DNA from: Balneolaceae bacterium | Lineage (GTDB): Bacteria; Bacteroidota; Rhodothermia; Balneolales; Balneolaceae | Direction of reading: 5' to 3' | NCBI GenBank assembly: GCA_017643365.1 | Contig: JAEPNO010000008.1 | Location: 62,001 to 126,000, forward strand | Length of the DNA: 64,000 nucleotides | Shown here: piece after piece, positions 16,730 to 24,914 of the stretch | Layout of the letters: each line of letters begins with the position of its first letter | How positions within the stretch are numbered: position 1 is the first letter of the stretch | Translations under genes and position numbers: made by a program | The notes under the pieces: model-generated | What the model saw: only the letters and a program-made list of their open reading frames with translations | Told to the model about the DNA's origin: nothing | Databases searched by the model: none

Positions 16730-18082
16730 ATGAACAACATTCAAAACGATACAAACAATAATAATAAAGCTACTTGGGTAGATGTAGTTTGGTACCTAAG
16801 CGATACTAAATATCTAACCGAAGAACGCCTTGAAGAACTTAAGTCGACCTTCGGCAATGTTGTGGTAGCCACCCCGGAGCATAGCCCATTAATGGCTTCG
16901 CAAAAAGTTATTTGGCATCAATATCACCCGGAATCTCCAAAAGTAGAAGTGTGGAACGCAATGCTTAACAAAGGCAGCAACGCATGGAAAATGTATCTGC
17001 AAGATGATGAATTCCTTCGCATTCCTGAACTGGATGCCCAAATTGAAATGAATACCAAAGAGTGGCCGGCAACACTGATTATTCATCGTGGTAGTGATAA
17101 GAACTATCAGTATTACCAAATGCGCCTCATCCATAATTTCGAAGGCTTTCATTTTGATGGGGTTAATCTGCCTGATGCAACCCGAAGCATCATAAACCAT
17201 GGCATTACCTTATCGAATGTTCCTGTTGAGGTTATTGCTACAAAAAACCCCAATGCTGAGCTTGATATCGAAGAGGAGCTATCGGTAGCTAATAACGCGC
17301 CACAGTTGTTTATCGAAAATGGATATCGATTATTCAAAGCCAAAAAGTACATTCATGCCGCTGCTCAGTATCGGCAAATTGCGAATTCGGACATGGTTAT
17401 GCCATTCGATCGTTTGAGTGCACTTAATGGCATCGCGAGTTGCCACGCTGAAACATTCCGTTGGGATCAGGCACTTTCAGCTGCTGATCAATCGATTGCT
17501 GAAGATTCATTCCAGAATCTGCCGTATCTCATCAAATTCAAAGTATCTCAGCTTAATAAAGAGTGGGATGATGCGTACATGTCGCTGAAAAAGTACTACA
17601 AAAACACTTTTTATGAGCGCATTAAGCTGCATTCACGAGCTAACTACGATGTGCGAATTACTATCGACGAGACCTTAATAAGCTTGGTTGATTTGGCATT
17701 CAAGGCCGGATATTTGGAAGAGGCGTCTGAGCATTTGGAAGAGTTATTCGATCTTAAAGAAGGGAAGCTCGAAAATTCACTGGTGAAACAGTTACTCGTG
17801 CTTTCAATTGAATTGAAAGATCAAGAAAAGTCGGATTTCTATTTTAAGAAGTTATATGCCGGCAAGTTTCCTAAAAATCTAACTGAAAAAGAAACCAATC
17901 AGTTGAACGACCACATGGAAATGTTCATTAAAAATGGCTGGTATGAAAATGTGTATGAAGTATATTCGAAGTTGCACTATAACTACCCGCAGAATGACGA
18001 ATTCCGCCGCCGACTGATTGTAACCCTGGTAAAAACAGGTCGCCTTGAACAGGCGAGAAATCTTGCGTCGAAAGTAGCGTAA
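16730..18082 (+). CDS. GT2-like domain fused to TPR-like helices, last gene of the flg operon
   Basis: This 450-residue protein is not a standard flagellar component. Residues about 15-170 resemble a divergent family-2 glycosyltransferase: a beta-strand start WVDVVWYLSD, then VWNAMLNKGSNAWKMYLQDD followed by E (positions 74-95), which aligns in pattern with the ARN-GxxxAxGEWxxxLDxDE block, and QMRLIHNFEGFHFDG like the later RLF-H segment. Residues about 190-450 are helical repeats of TPR type (GYRLFKAKKYIHAAAQYRQI). It ends the operon before a clear terminator. Given flagellin-modification genes at 29-35 kb, a role in glycosylating flagellar axial proteins is plausible. The Asp-rich LQDDE site suggests it may be active, but this is inference. 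RBS AGAGAGG precedes the ATG. Confidence 0.6.
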   Translation: MNNIQNDTNNNNKATWVDVVWYLSDTKYLTEERLEELKSTFGNVVVATPEHSPLMASQKVIWHQYHPESPKVEVWNAMLNKGSNAWKMYLQDDEFLRIPELDAQIEMNTKEWPATLIIHRGSDKNYQYYQMRLIHNFEGFHFDGVNLPDATRSIINHGITLSNVPVEVIATKNPNAELDIEEELSVANNAPQLFIENGYRLFKAKKYIHAAAQYRQIANSDMVMPFDRLSALNGIASCHAETFRWDQALSAADQSIAEDSFQNLPYLIKFKVSQLNKEWDDAYMSLKKYYKNTFYERIKLHSRANYDVRITIDETLISLVDLAFKAGYLEEASEHLEELFDLKEGKLENSLVKQLLVLSIELKDQEKSDFYFKKLYAGKFPKNLTEKETNQLNDHMEMFIKNGWYENVYEVYSKLHYNYPQNDEFRRRLIVTLVKTGRLEQARNLASKVA

Positions 18083-18120
18083 CGTAACGCAAGTAGCCCT
18101 TATCTAACTATACAGAAGAA

Positions 18121-18147
18121 GCAGGTCTTAACGGCCTGCTTTTTTTG
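18121..18147 (+). terminator. Intrinsic terminator of the flgF-flgL operon
   Basis: GCAGGTC-TTAAC-GGCCTGC forms a GC-rich hairpin directly followed by seven T residues. It is 38 bases after the stop of the GT2/TPR gene. Confidence 0.9.
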
Positions 18148-18274
18148 TTTGTGGGTGTGGGAGTAAATAGACGCCTTTTATTGGATTCCATTAATTTGAT
18201 CTAATGGAATCATTTAGATATTAGACAAAATCTGTTAGGTTATTGGGTAGTATTAAATCTGTATCATTGTTTAG

Positions 18275-19771
18275 TTAGTGATCTTTATCAATCTTAATGA
18301 AACTATAATAAAAACCTTTGCAATGATTCCTTTCTCCTCGAAGTACTTTATTAATTCCACTCCCATTCTTGTAACCTAATGTTCTTGCTGCTTCAGCTGC
18401 AGATACAAATTCTTGAATAAACGTTGATTTGTTTTTGGTGTACTGATAGATTGTTTTTGTTAATTTCTTATTTATAGTCTCTCTAGACTTTACTTTTTTT
18501 TCAAGTCGTTTTTTTATTTCTAAGAGTGTTAACTCTTTATATGACCATACATAGCCCAAGTAAGTCTTTTGATATATTCCATTGGCCGCAGATGAAATTT
18601 GTTTGTAGTTCCAATTTGAATTTTTTCTACACGCTTCCCTTGCTGAATTCCAGCTTCCAACTAGATTTCCAGATTTAGGATCGTATTGAAAAACTATTTT
18701 TGATTGAGGAATAGTATATGGTGCAATTTTTTTAGGATAATTATCAGACATTTTATATTTCCACTGGAAATTACCTGCATGATAATATTCCCCAGAAGCT
18801 ACTTTTTGGATTGTTACTCTAGAAATACCTGTAATTTCTTCAGCTTCATCTGTTGTTCGAAAAGTATTGACAAAATTACCTTCTAAATCATATTGAATAA
18901 CAGGTTTTGCAGTTTTTGCATAATGTTTGAGCAATCCATTCAATTCGGTAGCAGATTGTATTTTTTTTAAAATGCCATCTTCTTCTTTGTATTTCCATTG
19001 ATAACCATATGCTGTTATCAAATAATCATTTCGAGCACATTCTGAAATTTTACTTCCCCCATTTTTAACTCCAATCATTTCTGCGGCAATAGTAGGTGAT
19101 CTAAATTCATTTAAAAAATTACCAAGTTTATCATATTGTAAAACCCAATAATCACTCGGAGCTGGCGAAATTTTTCTAGGATACTTATTTGTTTTCTTGT
19201 AATGCCATTGAAAACCAAATGCAATTTTAGAAAGACCTAAACAAACACGTGGAATTCCTGAAACTGAATTACTGTTAACATTTAATTCAATATTTGCCGA
19301 TTTAATCGAATCCCATTCTCTTATAAATTTACCGTCGATATCATATTGTAAAACTGCAGTTGTATAATTATAAATTCCCTCTCCGCCTTCAGTTTGATTA
19401 TATCCATTATCAAGTGTGTTTAGTTTTTTAATCCAATAAATTTCCTTTTCAGATAGTTTTTCCTCATATATCTCTTTATTAGAGTATTGGAAATCTGAAT
19501 CGACTTCCAAATAGTCAATGATTTGGTAATGAAATTTATCTAATCCAATCTCTCTCATTGCCGAGATAATGCCATTTTTGGATACAAGTTGGTTTGATTT
19601 AACTTCGTATTTTCTTCCTCTTATTCTTTCTCTTAAATCAATAGTTTTTCCAACATAAATTTTGCTATTGACATCATTGGTTACTTTATAAATCACACCA
19701 TAGATACGGAGCTCTCTTAATTCATTATTAGTATATTTTTTAGTAGGATTTATTTTTATATACGAATTCAT
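18275..19771 (-). CDS. GIY-YIG domain protein with five C-terminal NUMOD-like repeats
   Basis: This 498-residue protein begins with a GIY-YIG nuclease-like domain: YGVIYKVTNDVNSKIYVGKT (residues 24-43) with DLRERIRGR after it and GYNQTEGGEG closing the domain (123-132). The rest is five imperfect repeats of about 52 residues (about 140-192, 209-262, 291-340, 360-412, 441-492). Each starts like VLQYDxxGNF, holds a helix-turn-helix-like SAxEAAxxxG core and ends FQWKYK, which resembles nuclease-associated modular DNA-binding repeats of homing endonucleases. Base composition is markedly AT-rich against the neighbouring flg genes, a sign of transfer. No intron or interrupted gene is evident around it, so it seems free-standing. 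Confidence 0.75.
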   Translation of the reverse strand: MNSYIKINPTKKYTNNELRELRIYGVIYKVTNDVNSKIYVGKTIDLRERIRGRKYEVKSNQLVSKNGIISAMREIGLDKFHYQIIDYLEVDSDFQYSNKEIYEEKLSEKEIYWIKKLNTLDNGYNQTEGGEGIYNYTTAVLQYDIDGKFIREWDSIKSANIELNVNSNSVSGIPRVCLGLSKIAFGFQWHYKKTNKYPRKISPAPSDYWVLQYDKLGNFLNEFRSPTIAAEMIGVKNGGSKISECARNDYLITAYGYQWKYKEEDGILKKIQSATELNGLLKHYAKTAKPVIQYDLEGNFVNTFRTTDEAEEITGISRVTIQKVASGEYYHAGNFQWKYKMSDNYPKKIAPYTIPQSKIVFQYDPKSGNLVGSWNSAREACRKNSNWNYKQISSAANGIYQKTYLGYVWSYKELTLLEIKKRLEKKVKSRETINKKLTKTIYQYTKNKSTFIQEFVSAAEAARTLGYKNGSGINKVLRGERNHCKGFYYSFIKIDKDH

Positions 19772-19891
19772 ACAATCTAACGATTCAGCATTTTATGGCA
19801 CTGATTCTCGATTTAAATTGAAGCAACTGAATGTTTTTATCGCACACAAGTTATCCAGCTTACCTCGAATATTTCTGATTTAAACATATAA

Positions 19892-20293
19892 CTATGTTCG
19901 GCTAAACGGATATTCAAGAAGCTCAATATCTGGTAAAAACTTATAGTGCTTCTGATTTTTGCTAATCATTTTTGTTTTCTTGACTAAAGAGGTTGCGGCA
20001 ATCAGCATATCGTTAATCTCCACACCATGACTTGATCTAAATTTCTTCATCAACTGAAAGGCTGTTTTTGAAATCGATTCTGAAACAAATTCAACGTAAA
20101 TATCTCCAAGTAATTCATCGACCCTTTTTAAATCTCTCTTACTACGACACCCAGAATAAAGCTCCATGGCTGTAATTACACTGACACTAAGTATGAATTG
20201 ATCTTCAAGAAGGGCTAATGTTTGTGTCGCATCAGTTCTATCCATGCTAAAATCGATGAAAATATCTGTATCAATTATTACGGGCTCAGCCAT
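19892..20293 (-). CDS. vapC: VapC-like PIN-domain toxin
   Basis: This 133-residue protein is a PIN-domain ribonuclease: the first acidic residue is in VIIDTDIFIDF, a Glu in VITAMELYSG, and the third acidic centre in GVEINDMLIAATSLV. That is the order and spacing expected for VapC toxins, which cut RNA. The partner antitoxin gene lies 8 bases upstream on the same strand. The symbol is a family name, and the target is unknown. Confidence 0.88.
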   Translation of the reverse strand: MAEPVIIDTDIFIDFSMDRTDATQTLALLEDQFILSVSVITAMELYSGCRSKRDLKRVDELLGDIYVEFVSESISKTAFQLMKKFRSSHGVEINDMLIAATSLVKKTKMISKNQKHYKFLPDIELLEYPFSRT

Positions 20294-20301
20294 AAGGTTG
20301 A

Positions 20302-20541
20302 TTATTCAGAAAAACGGCTTTTTCTAAGTTCTCGAACCCATTTGGTACTATCCTGCATATCTACCCGATCTTTCCAAATTCCCCGAAATGAACTTTTTAA
20401 GATAGACTTTTTAATTGATGGGTCAGTTTCATCAGATGGTTGGAGATACTTTTTAGATAAAAATTCGACAAAAACCGCTGCTTCTTTTTGAGCTTCGGTT
20501 GGAAGTTTCTTGAGTTGTTTTATGAGTTCTTTTTCCGACAT
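20302..20541 (-). CDS. DUF2281/VapB-like antitoxin
   Basis: This 79-residue protein begins MSEKELIKQLKKLPTEAQKE and continues AAVFVEFLSKKY, a pattern seen in the short proteins (DUF2281) that accompany PIN toxins. It should bind and neutralise the VapC-like protein and repress the promoter of the pair. The two genes are 8 bases apart in antitoxin-first order, as usual. Confidence 0.8.
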   Translation of the reverse strand: MSEKELIKQLKKLPTEAQKEAAVFVEFLSKKYLQPSDETDPSIKKSILKSSFRGIWKDRVDMQDSTKWVRELRKSRFSE

Positions 20542-20702
20542 ATATTAATGTAATTAATCTAAAACACATTTAAAACGAACGAATAGAGAACTGTGTATAA
20601 ACACTAACCACTCGGAGTAAAAGTGGTGCAGGTGCTAAGTTATTTATGAAGTAATCAAAAAAAATTTATAGTTCGAAGTATAAATGTAATGCCTACATAA
20701 GT

Positions 20703-21131
20703 TCAATTTATGCCGCTTTGTTTAACATTGAATCCAAAGACAGTGACAGTAATGAGCTGCCAGAGACACCAAAGTAAATACCAGCTAAAGATTACAGACC
20801 CGAACTCTCCATTTATATCATATTGAAAAGGTGAAAAGGCATTTTCAAATCCTTCGAAATAGGTAAAGCAAAGAAGTAATACATCAGCAAAAAGTGCTAT
20901 TGAAACAGCTATGGTTGAATACTTTTTTCCCTTATTCGTTTTTCTGTACAGCCAAGCAAAGCCGGCAATTGGTAGCGAAAAAATTATTAAGCAAGAAGCC
21001 CAAAATGAAGAATTCCAACCATGTCCGCCACCCGCCATAAACAAAGCTAATCCAATAATTAGGATGCTATAAACAAATGAAATGCCTATGAAGCTTAGTT
21101 TTAGATAAATATTTGAGTTCGAAGATACCAT
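20703..21131 (-). CDS. Four-helix membrane protein of unknown function
   Basis: A 142-residue protein with four hydrophobic segments (about residues 10-30, 42-62, 72-92 and 112-135) and no recognised family. Charged residues are confined to short loops, including the YRKTNKGKK loop between helices 2 and 3. It stands alone between the VapBC-like and HigBA pairs in the accessory block, on the same strand as both. No RBS or promoter could be assigned with confidence. Confidence 0.5.
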   Translation of the reverse strand: MVSSNSNIYLKLSFIGISFVYSILIIGLALFMAGGGHGWNSSFWASCLIIFSLPIAGFAWLYRKTNKGKKYSTIAVSIALFADVLLLCFTYFEGFENAFSPFQYDINGEFGSVIFSWYLLWCLWQLITVTVFGFNVKQSGIN

Positions 21132-21256
21132 TCGGAGCTAAATGTATAAGATTGATCAGGTTTATGCACCTAAACAACTGAAATACTTTTGCTTGAGGAA
21201 TTGAACAGGTGATTTGTAATGTGGGCAAGAAACTGAATCTAATTCAATTATGTGAA

Positions 21257-21300
21257 CAAGGAGTTCCCTCTCCGGATGCAGGAGAGGGTCGGGGTGAGGT
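21257..21300. repeat. Palindromic repeat family B, copy 2
   Basis: Reads GGAGTTCCCTCTCCGGATGC and AGGAGAGGGTCGGGGTGAGG. It lies just downstream of the antitoxin gene higA and shares the GGTCGGGGTGAGG tail with the other family-B copies. Confidence 0.65.
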
Positions 21301-21338
21301 AGTAAAAATTGGATGGTGAATGGATGTTATTACAATAC

Positions 21339-21704
21339 TTAAGCCGGCTCAGATTCTTGGATTAATACTTCCGCCGGAATCCCGAGTTTTTTGTACAGTA
21401 ATTTTATGTGACGTAGAGAAAGAGAGCGCTTGCCCGAAAGTATCTCACTTGCCCGTGATTTTGATCCCAATAATTTGGACAAATCTTTCTGCTCCATCCC
21501 CAATTGATCCATGCGGAATTTAATAGCATCAACCGGATTAGGTGCTTCAATAGGGAAATGCCTGTTTTCGAATTCATTTACTAAAATCCCCAGAATTTCT
21601 AATTCATCGCCTTCTTCACTACCTGGTTTGGCATCGAAAATTTCTTCAATTCGATCTAGTGCTTTTTGGTAATCGTATTCGGTATGTATAGGCTGAATCT
21701 GCAT
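21339..21704 (-). CDS. higA: HigA-like antitoxin (XRE helix-turn-helix)
   Basis: This 121-residue protein has an XRE-type helix-turn-helix in its C-terminal half: MDQLGMEQKDLSKLLGSKSR followed by ASEILSGKRSLSLRHIKLLY, and the tail GIPAEVLIQ. That is the HigA pattern in HigB-first (inverted) toxin-antitoxin loci. It lies 14 bases downstream of the toxin gene and should neutralise the toxin and repress the operon. Confidence 0.88.
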   Translation of the reverse strand: MQIQPIHTEYDYQKALDRIEEIFDAKPGSEEGDELEILGILVNEFENRHFPIEAPNPVDAIKFRMDQLGMEQKDLSKLLGSKSRASEILSGKRSLSLRHIKLLYKKLGIPAEVLIQESEPA

Positions 21705-21718
21705 AATTAAAAACCACT

Positions 21719-22012
21719 TTAAATTGTTGTTGCATCAATCTTGTCGTATTCGGCGTGAGTACCTACAAAACGGATGAAAACCTGTCCGTAGTCGTAATTG
21801 ATTTTGACTACCAAACGATAGCTATTGCCCTTGATATTGAAAACTACTCGGTTATCAGGGAGAATACTGGCGAGAGGATATTTTTTCTTTATATCAGACG
21901 GTGATTCCCACTGGGAATTAACTGCTTCAGAAAACCATGATTTTAAAGCACCTTCACTGTCCGAATGGTTAATCCAAAACTCACGTATTGTTTTTCGGGC
22001 AATTACTCGCAT
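21719..22012 (-). CDS. higB: HigB-like mRNA interferase toxin
   Basis: HigB toxins are small ribosome-associated RNases of the RelE fold. The start is set at base 22012, giving MRVIARKTIREFWINHSDSE, the usual N-terminus of the family (97 residues). A longer frame begins at 22051 but adds 13 residues unlike the family. The segments LKSWFSEAVNSQWESPSDIK, VVFNIKGNSYRLVVKINY and VFIRFVGTHAEYDKIDA are typical. The toxin gene precedes the antitoxin, as in hig loci. Confidence 0.88.
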   Translation of the reverse strand: MRVIARKTIREFWINHSDSEGALKSWFSEAVNSQWESPSDIKKKYPLASILPDNRVVFNIKGNSYRLVVKINYDYGQVFIRFVGTHAEYDKIDATTI

Positions 22013-22250
22013 CCAGCAATATAGAAAGTTCCAATTTTGGGAACAAATCAAAGATCAGGGCGAGGTCACATCTAAAGTACAGAGAGAACAACTAAACAAG
22101 TGATTCAGTGAATCGCTTCGATAGAGTGAGTGTTTAATGAGTCTACTTTGGTCTCACACTCGTCTAGATCCTTCTGAAGAATCTTCAGGATGGCGGAACA
22201 CTAATTAAAATCGAATGTTGAGTGTTGAATATTGAACGTTGCTTGCTCGC

Positions 22251-22718
22251 TCACGAATACCCTTGCATGGAAAAATGATTCCGGATAACAAGAACGCATA
22301 GCAGTAGGACTGGGCTATTTTCATCATACATTTCCGTATAGCCCTCTTTTCTACTCTTTCCTGAAAGCCTGATTCTATTCCCTCGATCTAAAACTACCCA
22401 CTTTCGAGTTAACATGTGCTCAAATCGCCATTTGTAAACCTCGGATCCAAGCTTGATCGTAGCTCGAGGTACAAATAAAGCACAAGAAATCTTCCCAATT
22501 TCAGCTCGGTCGTTTAGGTTTATGATTGAGATGCTTGTCTTAACAAACCCGTTTTTCTCGAAAAGATATTTCTGACCATAGAGTGTGGCTTTTACCGATC
22601 GATGAAGGGTTTTATCTTTGATTTCACCAACCAACTCTGCCCCGGAAAAAATACTGTGATTGTACTTAAATGCGTCTTTGGTCCAGTATAATTTTTGAGG
22701 CGTAATCGAATTATCCAT
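22251..22718 (-). CDS. Unknown protein, possibly LURP/tubby-like fold
   Basis: This 155-residue protein has alternating short beta-type segments (LVGEIKDKTLHRSVKATLYG, QKYLFEKNGFVKTSISI, ATIKLGSEVYKWRFEHML) and a hydrophobic final stretch (PVLLLCVLVIRNHF). The layout recalls small Bacteroidota-type LURP-one/tubby-like proteins, but I cannot confirm this by eye. Its start codon overlaps the stop of the histidine kinase gene (TAATG), so it is the second gene of that transcript. Confidence 0.5.
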   Translation of the reverse strand: MDNSITPQKLYWTKDAFKYNHSIFSGAELVGEIKDKTLHRSVKATLYGQKYLFEKNGFVKTSISIINLNDRAEIGKISCALFVPRATIKLGSEVYKWRFEHMLTRKWVVLDRGNRIRLSGKSRKEGYTEMYDENSPVLLLCVLVIRNHFSMQGYS

Positions 22719-24478
22719 TACCCGTTATTCGTATCAGGATGAGGTTCATTTTTAGCTTTAACATTTCTTTTGAAACGAACTTCGATACTACTGCCATCCT
22801 CATTGGTTAGCGAATAAGTTCCCTTAAGTTGCTTCACCAGCACGTTTATTAATTTCATGCCTAGTGCCGTAGGTTCTAGTTCAAATCGAATGTTTTCTAA
22901 TTCAGATTTGGCAAGTACTTTTAAGCAAAGTTCATTTTCAAGCTCTACAAATTGGGTAGTTATACACCCACCACCGGTTGTATTTTGGGCCAGAATACAA
23001 TAACTCTCTAGTATCTCATTTAGAAGCAATCCAACCGACATTGCTTGCTTTATTCCCAAATATACTTGTTCGGGCTGCGCTTCAGCTTTCCAGCTATCCG
23101 AAGGTAATTTGCTGTCGCATACATTTTGTACGATGTCGTTGATACAGCCTTCCATATCGATACTCGAAAACGACTCGGTAGCATAAACCCGTTCATGTAC
23201 AAGAGCCATCGAATGCACCCGGGAAACGGTACGATCCCAGTACACTTTCTGTTCTTTATCAGTAATAGAAATACGTTGAAGTTGAATCAACGTAGAAATA
23301 AGAGCGAGGTTATTTTTAACCCGATCGTGGACCTCAGCAAGTAATTCTGTTTTTTCTACCAGCTGTGCCTCAATTTGCTGTTTGGCTAATTCTCGCTCGG
23401 TTATATCATGAATAATGCCGTAAACACCGGTTATTTCACCATCGATATAAATAGGGAGGGACGTGATTTCAGAATACATGCGCTCCCCGTTTTTCTTTAT
23501 ACCTACGGTTTCGTAGGTCTGAGGCTCGCCTTCTAATGTGCGTAGAAAAATGGGCTCAATTCGCTCAAGCTCATAAGCCTCAAAAAACTGAATAAAATTT
23601 TCTCCCATCAGTTCTTCTTTGGTATAACCCGTAACTTCTGTAAGTACATCATTCCCTTCTACAAACTCACCTCGTTTCGAAATGAGGCAAACGGCATTTG
23701 GGTTTTGTTCGAACAATGAACGGTATTGCTGTTCACTAACTTCAATGGCACGGTGCCATTTCTTCATCGACTTAGCAAACCGGAATGAAAGTAAGAATCC
23801 GGTAATAAGCAGAATGAGTCCGATGGAGATCGAAATCCACAGAATAAGCGTGTTTAATAAATGAGCACCATCAGAGAGTGAAGCCGCCAAAGCATGCTGC
23901 ATGCGAGTGAGTTCACGATCTAAATAAAAGAGTTCTTTTATGGCAGCCTGACGAGTTGCATCATCAAACTCAGCGCTTTCCATTTTGTTTTTACTGAATG
24001 CTGCCAAATCTTGCATCTCTTTGATGTATCCATCAGAAACATCCCAAACGTGAATAGCCTCTTTAAAATCCGGGAAAGTGTGGAAATTCTCGAACGCCGT
24101 AATCATAAAATCGAGATCCTGTGGCACTGTGTAGATATCGCCCATTTGGCGTTTAACAGAAGTGTGATCCGAATTGTCTTTCATCAACTCAACACGTACC
24201 GATTCGGCTTTTTGCATATAAAGCATGGCACTATCGAATCGGGCAAAATATTGGGGGTCCTCCGATTCAATATAATTTGCCAGTTGCAGGGAGGCCTCTT
24301 TCCGGGCTTCAGTCCAATATGTTTGTAGAGATGCAAATCCCCGTAAGCCTGAAAGGGTATTTGTAGCAATTACGATTGTAAAAACCAGGCATACTCCAAG
24401 TACTGCAAATACAGAAAGGATTCCAATCATTGCTCGGTCGATATCCAACCGTCTGGAATCATTGTTAAGTTTACTCAT
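22718..24478 (-). CDS. PAS-containing sensor protein with HisKA_2-type site and degenerate ATPase domain
   Basis: A 586-residue membrane sensor with helix 1 (about 17-39), an extracytoplasmic helical region (45-205), helix 2 (LLNTLILWISISIGLILLIT and on), a PAS domain (about 250-365, NPNAVCLISKRGEFVEGNDV) and a HisKA_2-like phosphoacceptor site with His385 in LLAEVHDRVKNNLALI. The ATPase domain is odd. Its N box reads LLLNEILESYCILAQ, where most members have NELxxNAxKH. The DxGxG motif is missing (KVLAKSELENIRFELEPTAL), while the LGMKLINVLVKQLKG block is kept. It may be a pseudokinase or bind nucleotide unusually. It lies downstream of the sigma-54 activator, on the same strand, in FleS/FleR manner. 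Confidence 0.8.
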   Translation of the reverse strand: MSKLNNDSRRLDIDRAMIGILSVFAVLGVCLVFTIVIATNTLSGLRGFASLQTYWTEARKEASLQLANYIESEDPQYFARFDSAMLYMQKAESVRVELMKDNSDHTSVKRQMGDIYTVPQDLDFMITAFENFHTFPDFKEAIHVWDVSDGYIKEMQDLAAFSKNKMESAEFDDATRQAAIKELFYLDRELTRMQHALAASLSDGAHLLNTLILWISISIGLILLITGFLLSFRFAKSMKKWHRAIEVSEQQYRSLFEQNPNAVCLISKRGEFVEGNDVLTEVTGYTKEELMGENFIQFFEAYELERIEPIFLRTLEGEPQTYETVGIKKNGERMYSEITSLPIYIDGEITGVYGIIHDITERELAKQQIEAQLVEKTELLAEVHDRVKNNLALISTLIQLQRISITDKEQKVYWDRTVSRVHSMALVHERVYATESFSSIDMEGCINDIVQNVCDSKLPSDSWKAEAQPEQVYLGIKQAMSVGLLLNEILESYCILAQNTTGGGCITTQFVELENELCLKVLAKSELENIRFELEPTALGMKLINVLVKQLKGTYSLTNEDGSSIEVRFKRNVKAKNEPHPDTNNG

Positions 24479-24914
24479 TACCTCGTTTTAAGCCCTATAT
24501 CTATTAACTGCAATCTACGTTGTACGCTACCCCAAATTTGCTGATCTAATGTATCACTCCATTATAATTCGATACATTTTTTCTGAAGAGCACTACCGTA
24601 GATTTAACCCTTACAAAAAAACAGAATTTCTCTATCAGCTAAAAGTTAAAATATATAAACCTATTTCGTGCAGTAACTTGGCGGATTCTAACCGAAATCA
24701 TTATCAATGAGTTTTGGTCGTTAGTTTAGAGGAATTGATTAATTCGCCTTTCGTAAATACAGACTCGCATATTCGTATTTCTCCCGACCTCACCCCGACC
24801 CTCTCCTGCATCAGGAGAGGGAGCTCCTTAAAGAGTTTCGATTTTGAAACTAAATCTTTCGTCGTTGCTCGAATGTTCGAAGTTCAACTGTTCGATATTC
24901 TTCTGTTCAACAGT
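24479..24914. other. 436-base spacer between sensor and regulator genes
   Basis: No gene is visible. The half next to the sensor gene is AT-rich and presumably holds its promoter. The half next to the regulator stop codon carries a family-B palindrome (24785-24829) and GTTCGAAGTTCAACTGTTCG-type degenerate repeats. The repeat insertion separates two genes that are often adjacent in one operon. Confidence 0.5.
24785..24829. repeat. Palindromic repeat family B, copy 3
   Basis: Reads GACCTCACCCCGACCCTCTC then CTGCATCAGGAGAGGGAGCT. It is followed by GAGTTTCGATTTTGAAACT and AAATCTTTCGTCG (to about 24863), also found after copy 1 near 1965-2005. Confidence 0.65.
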
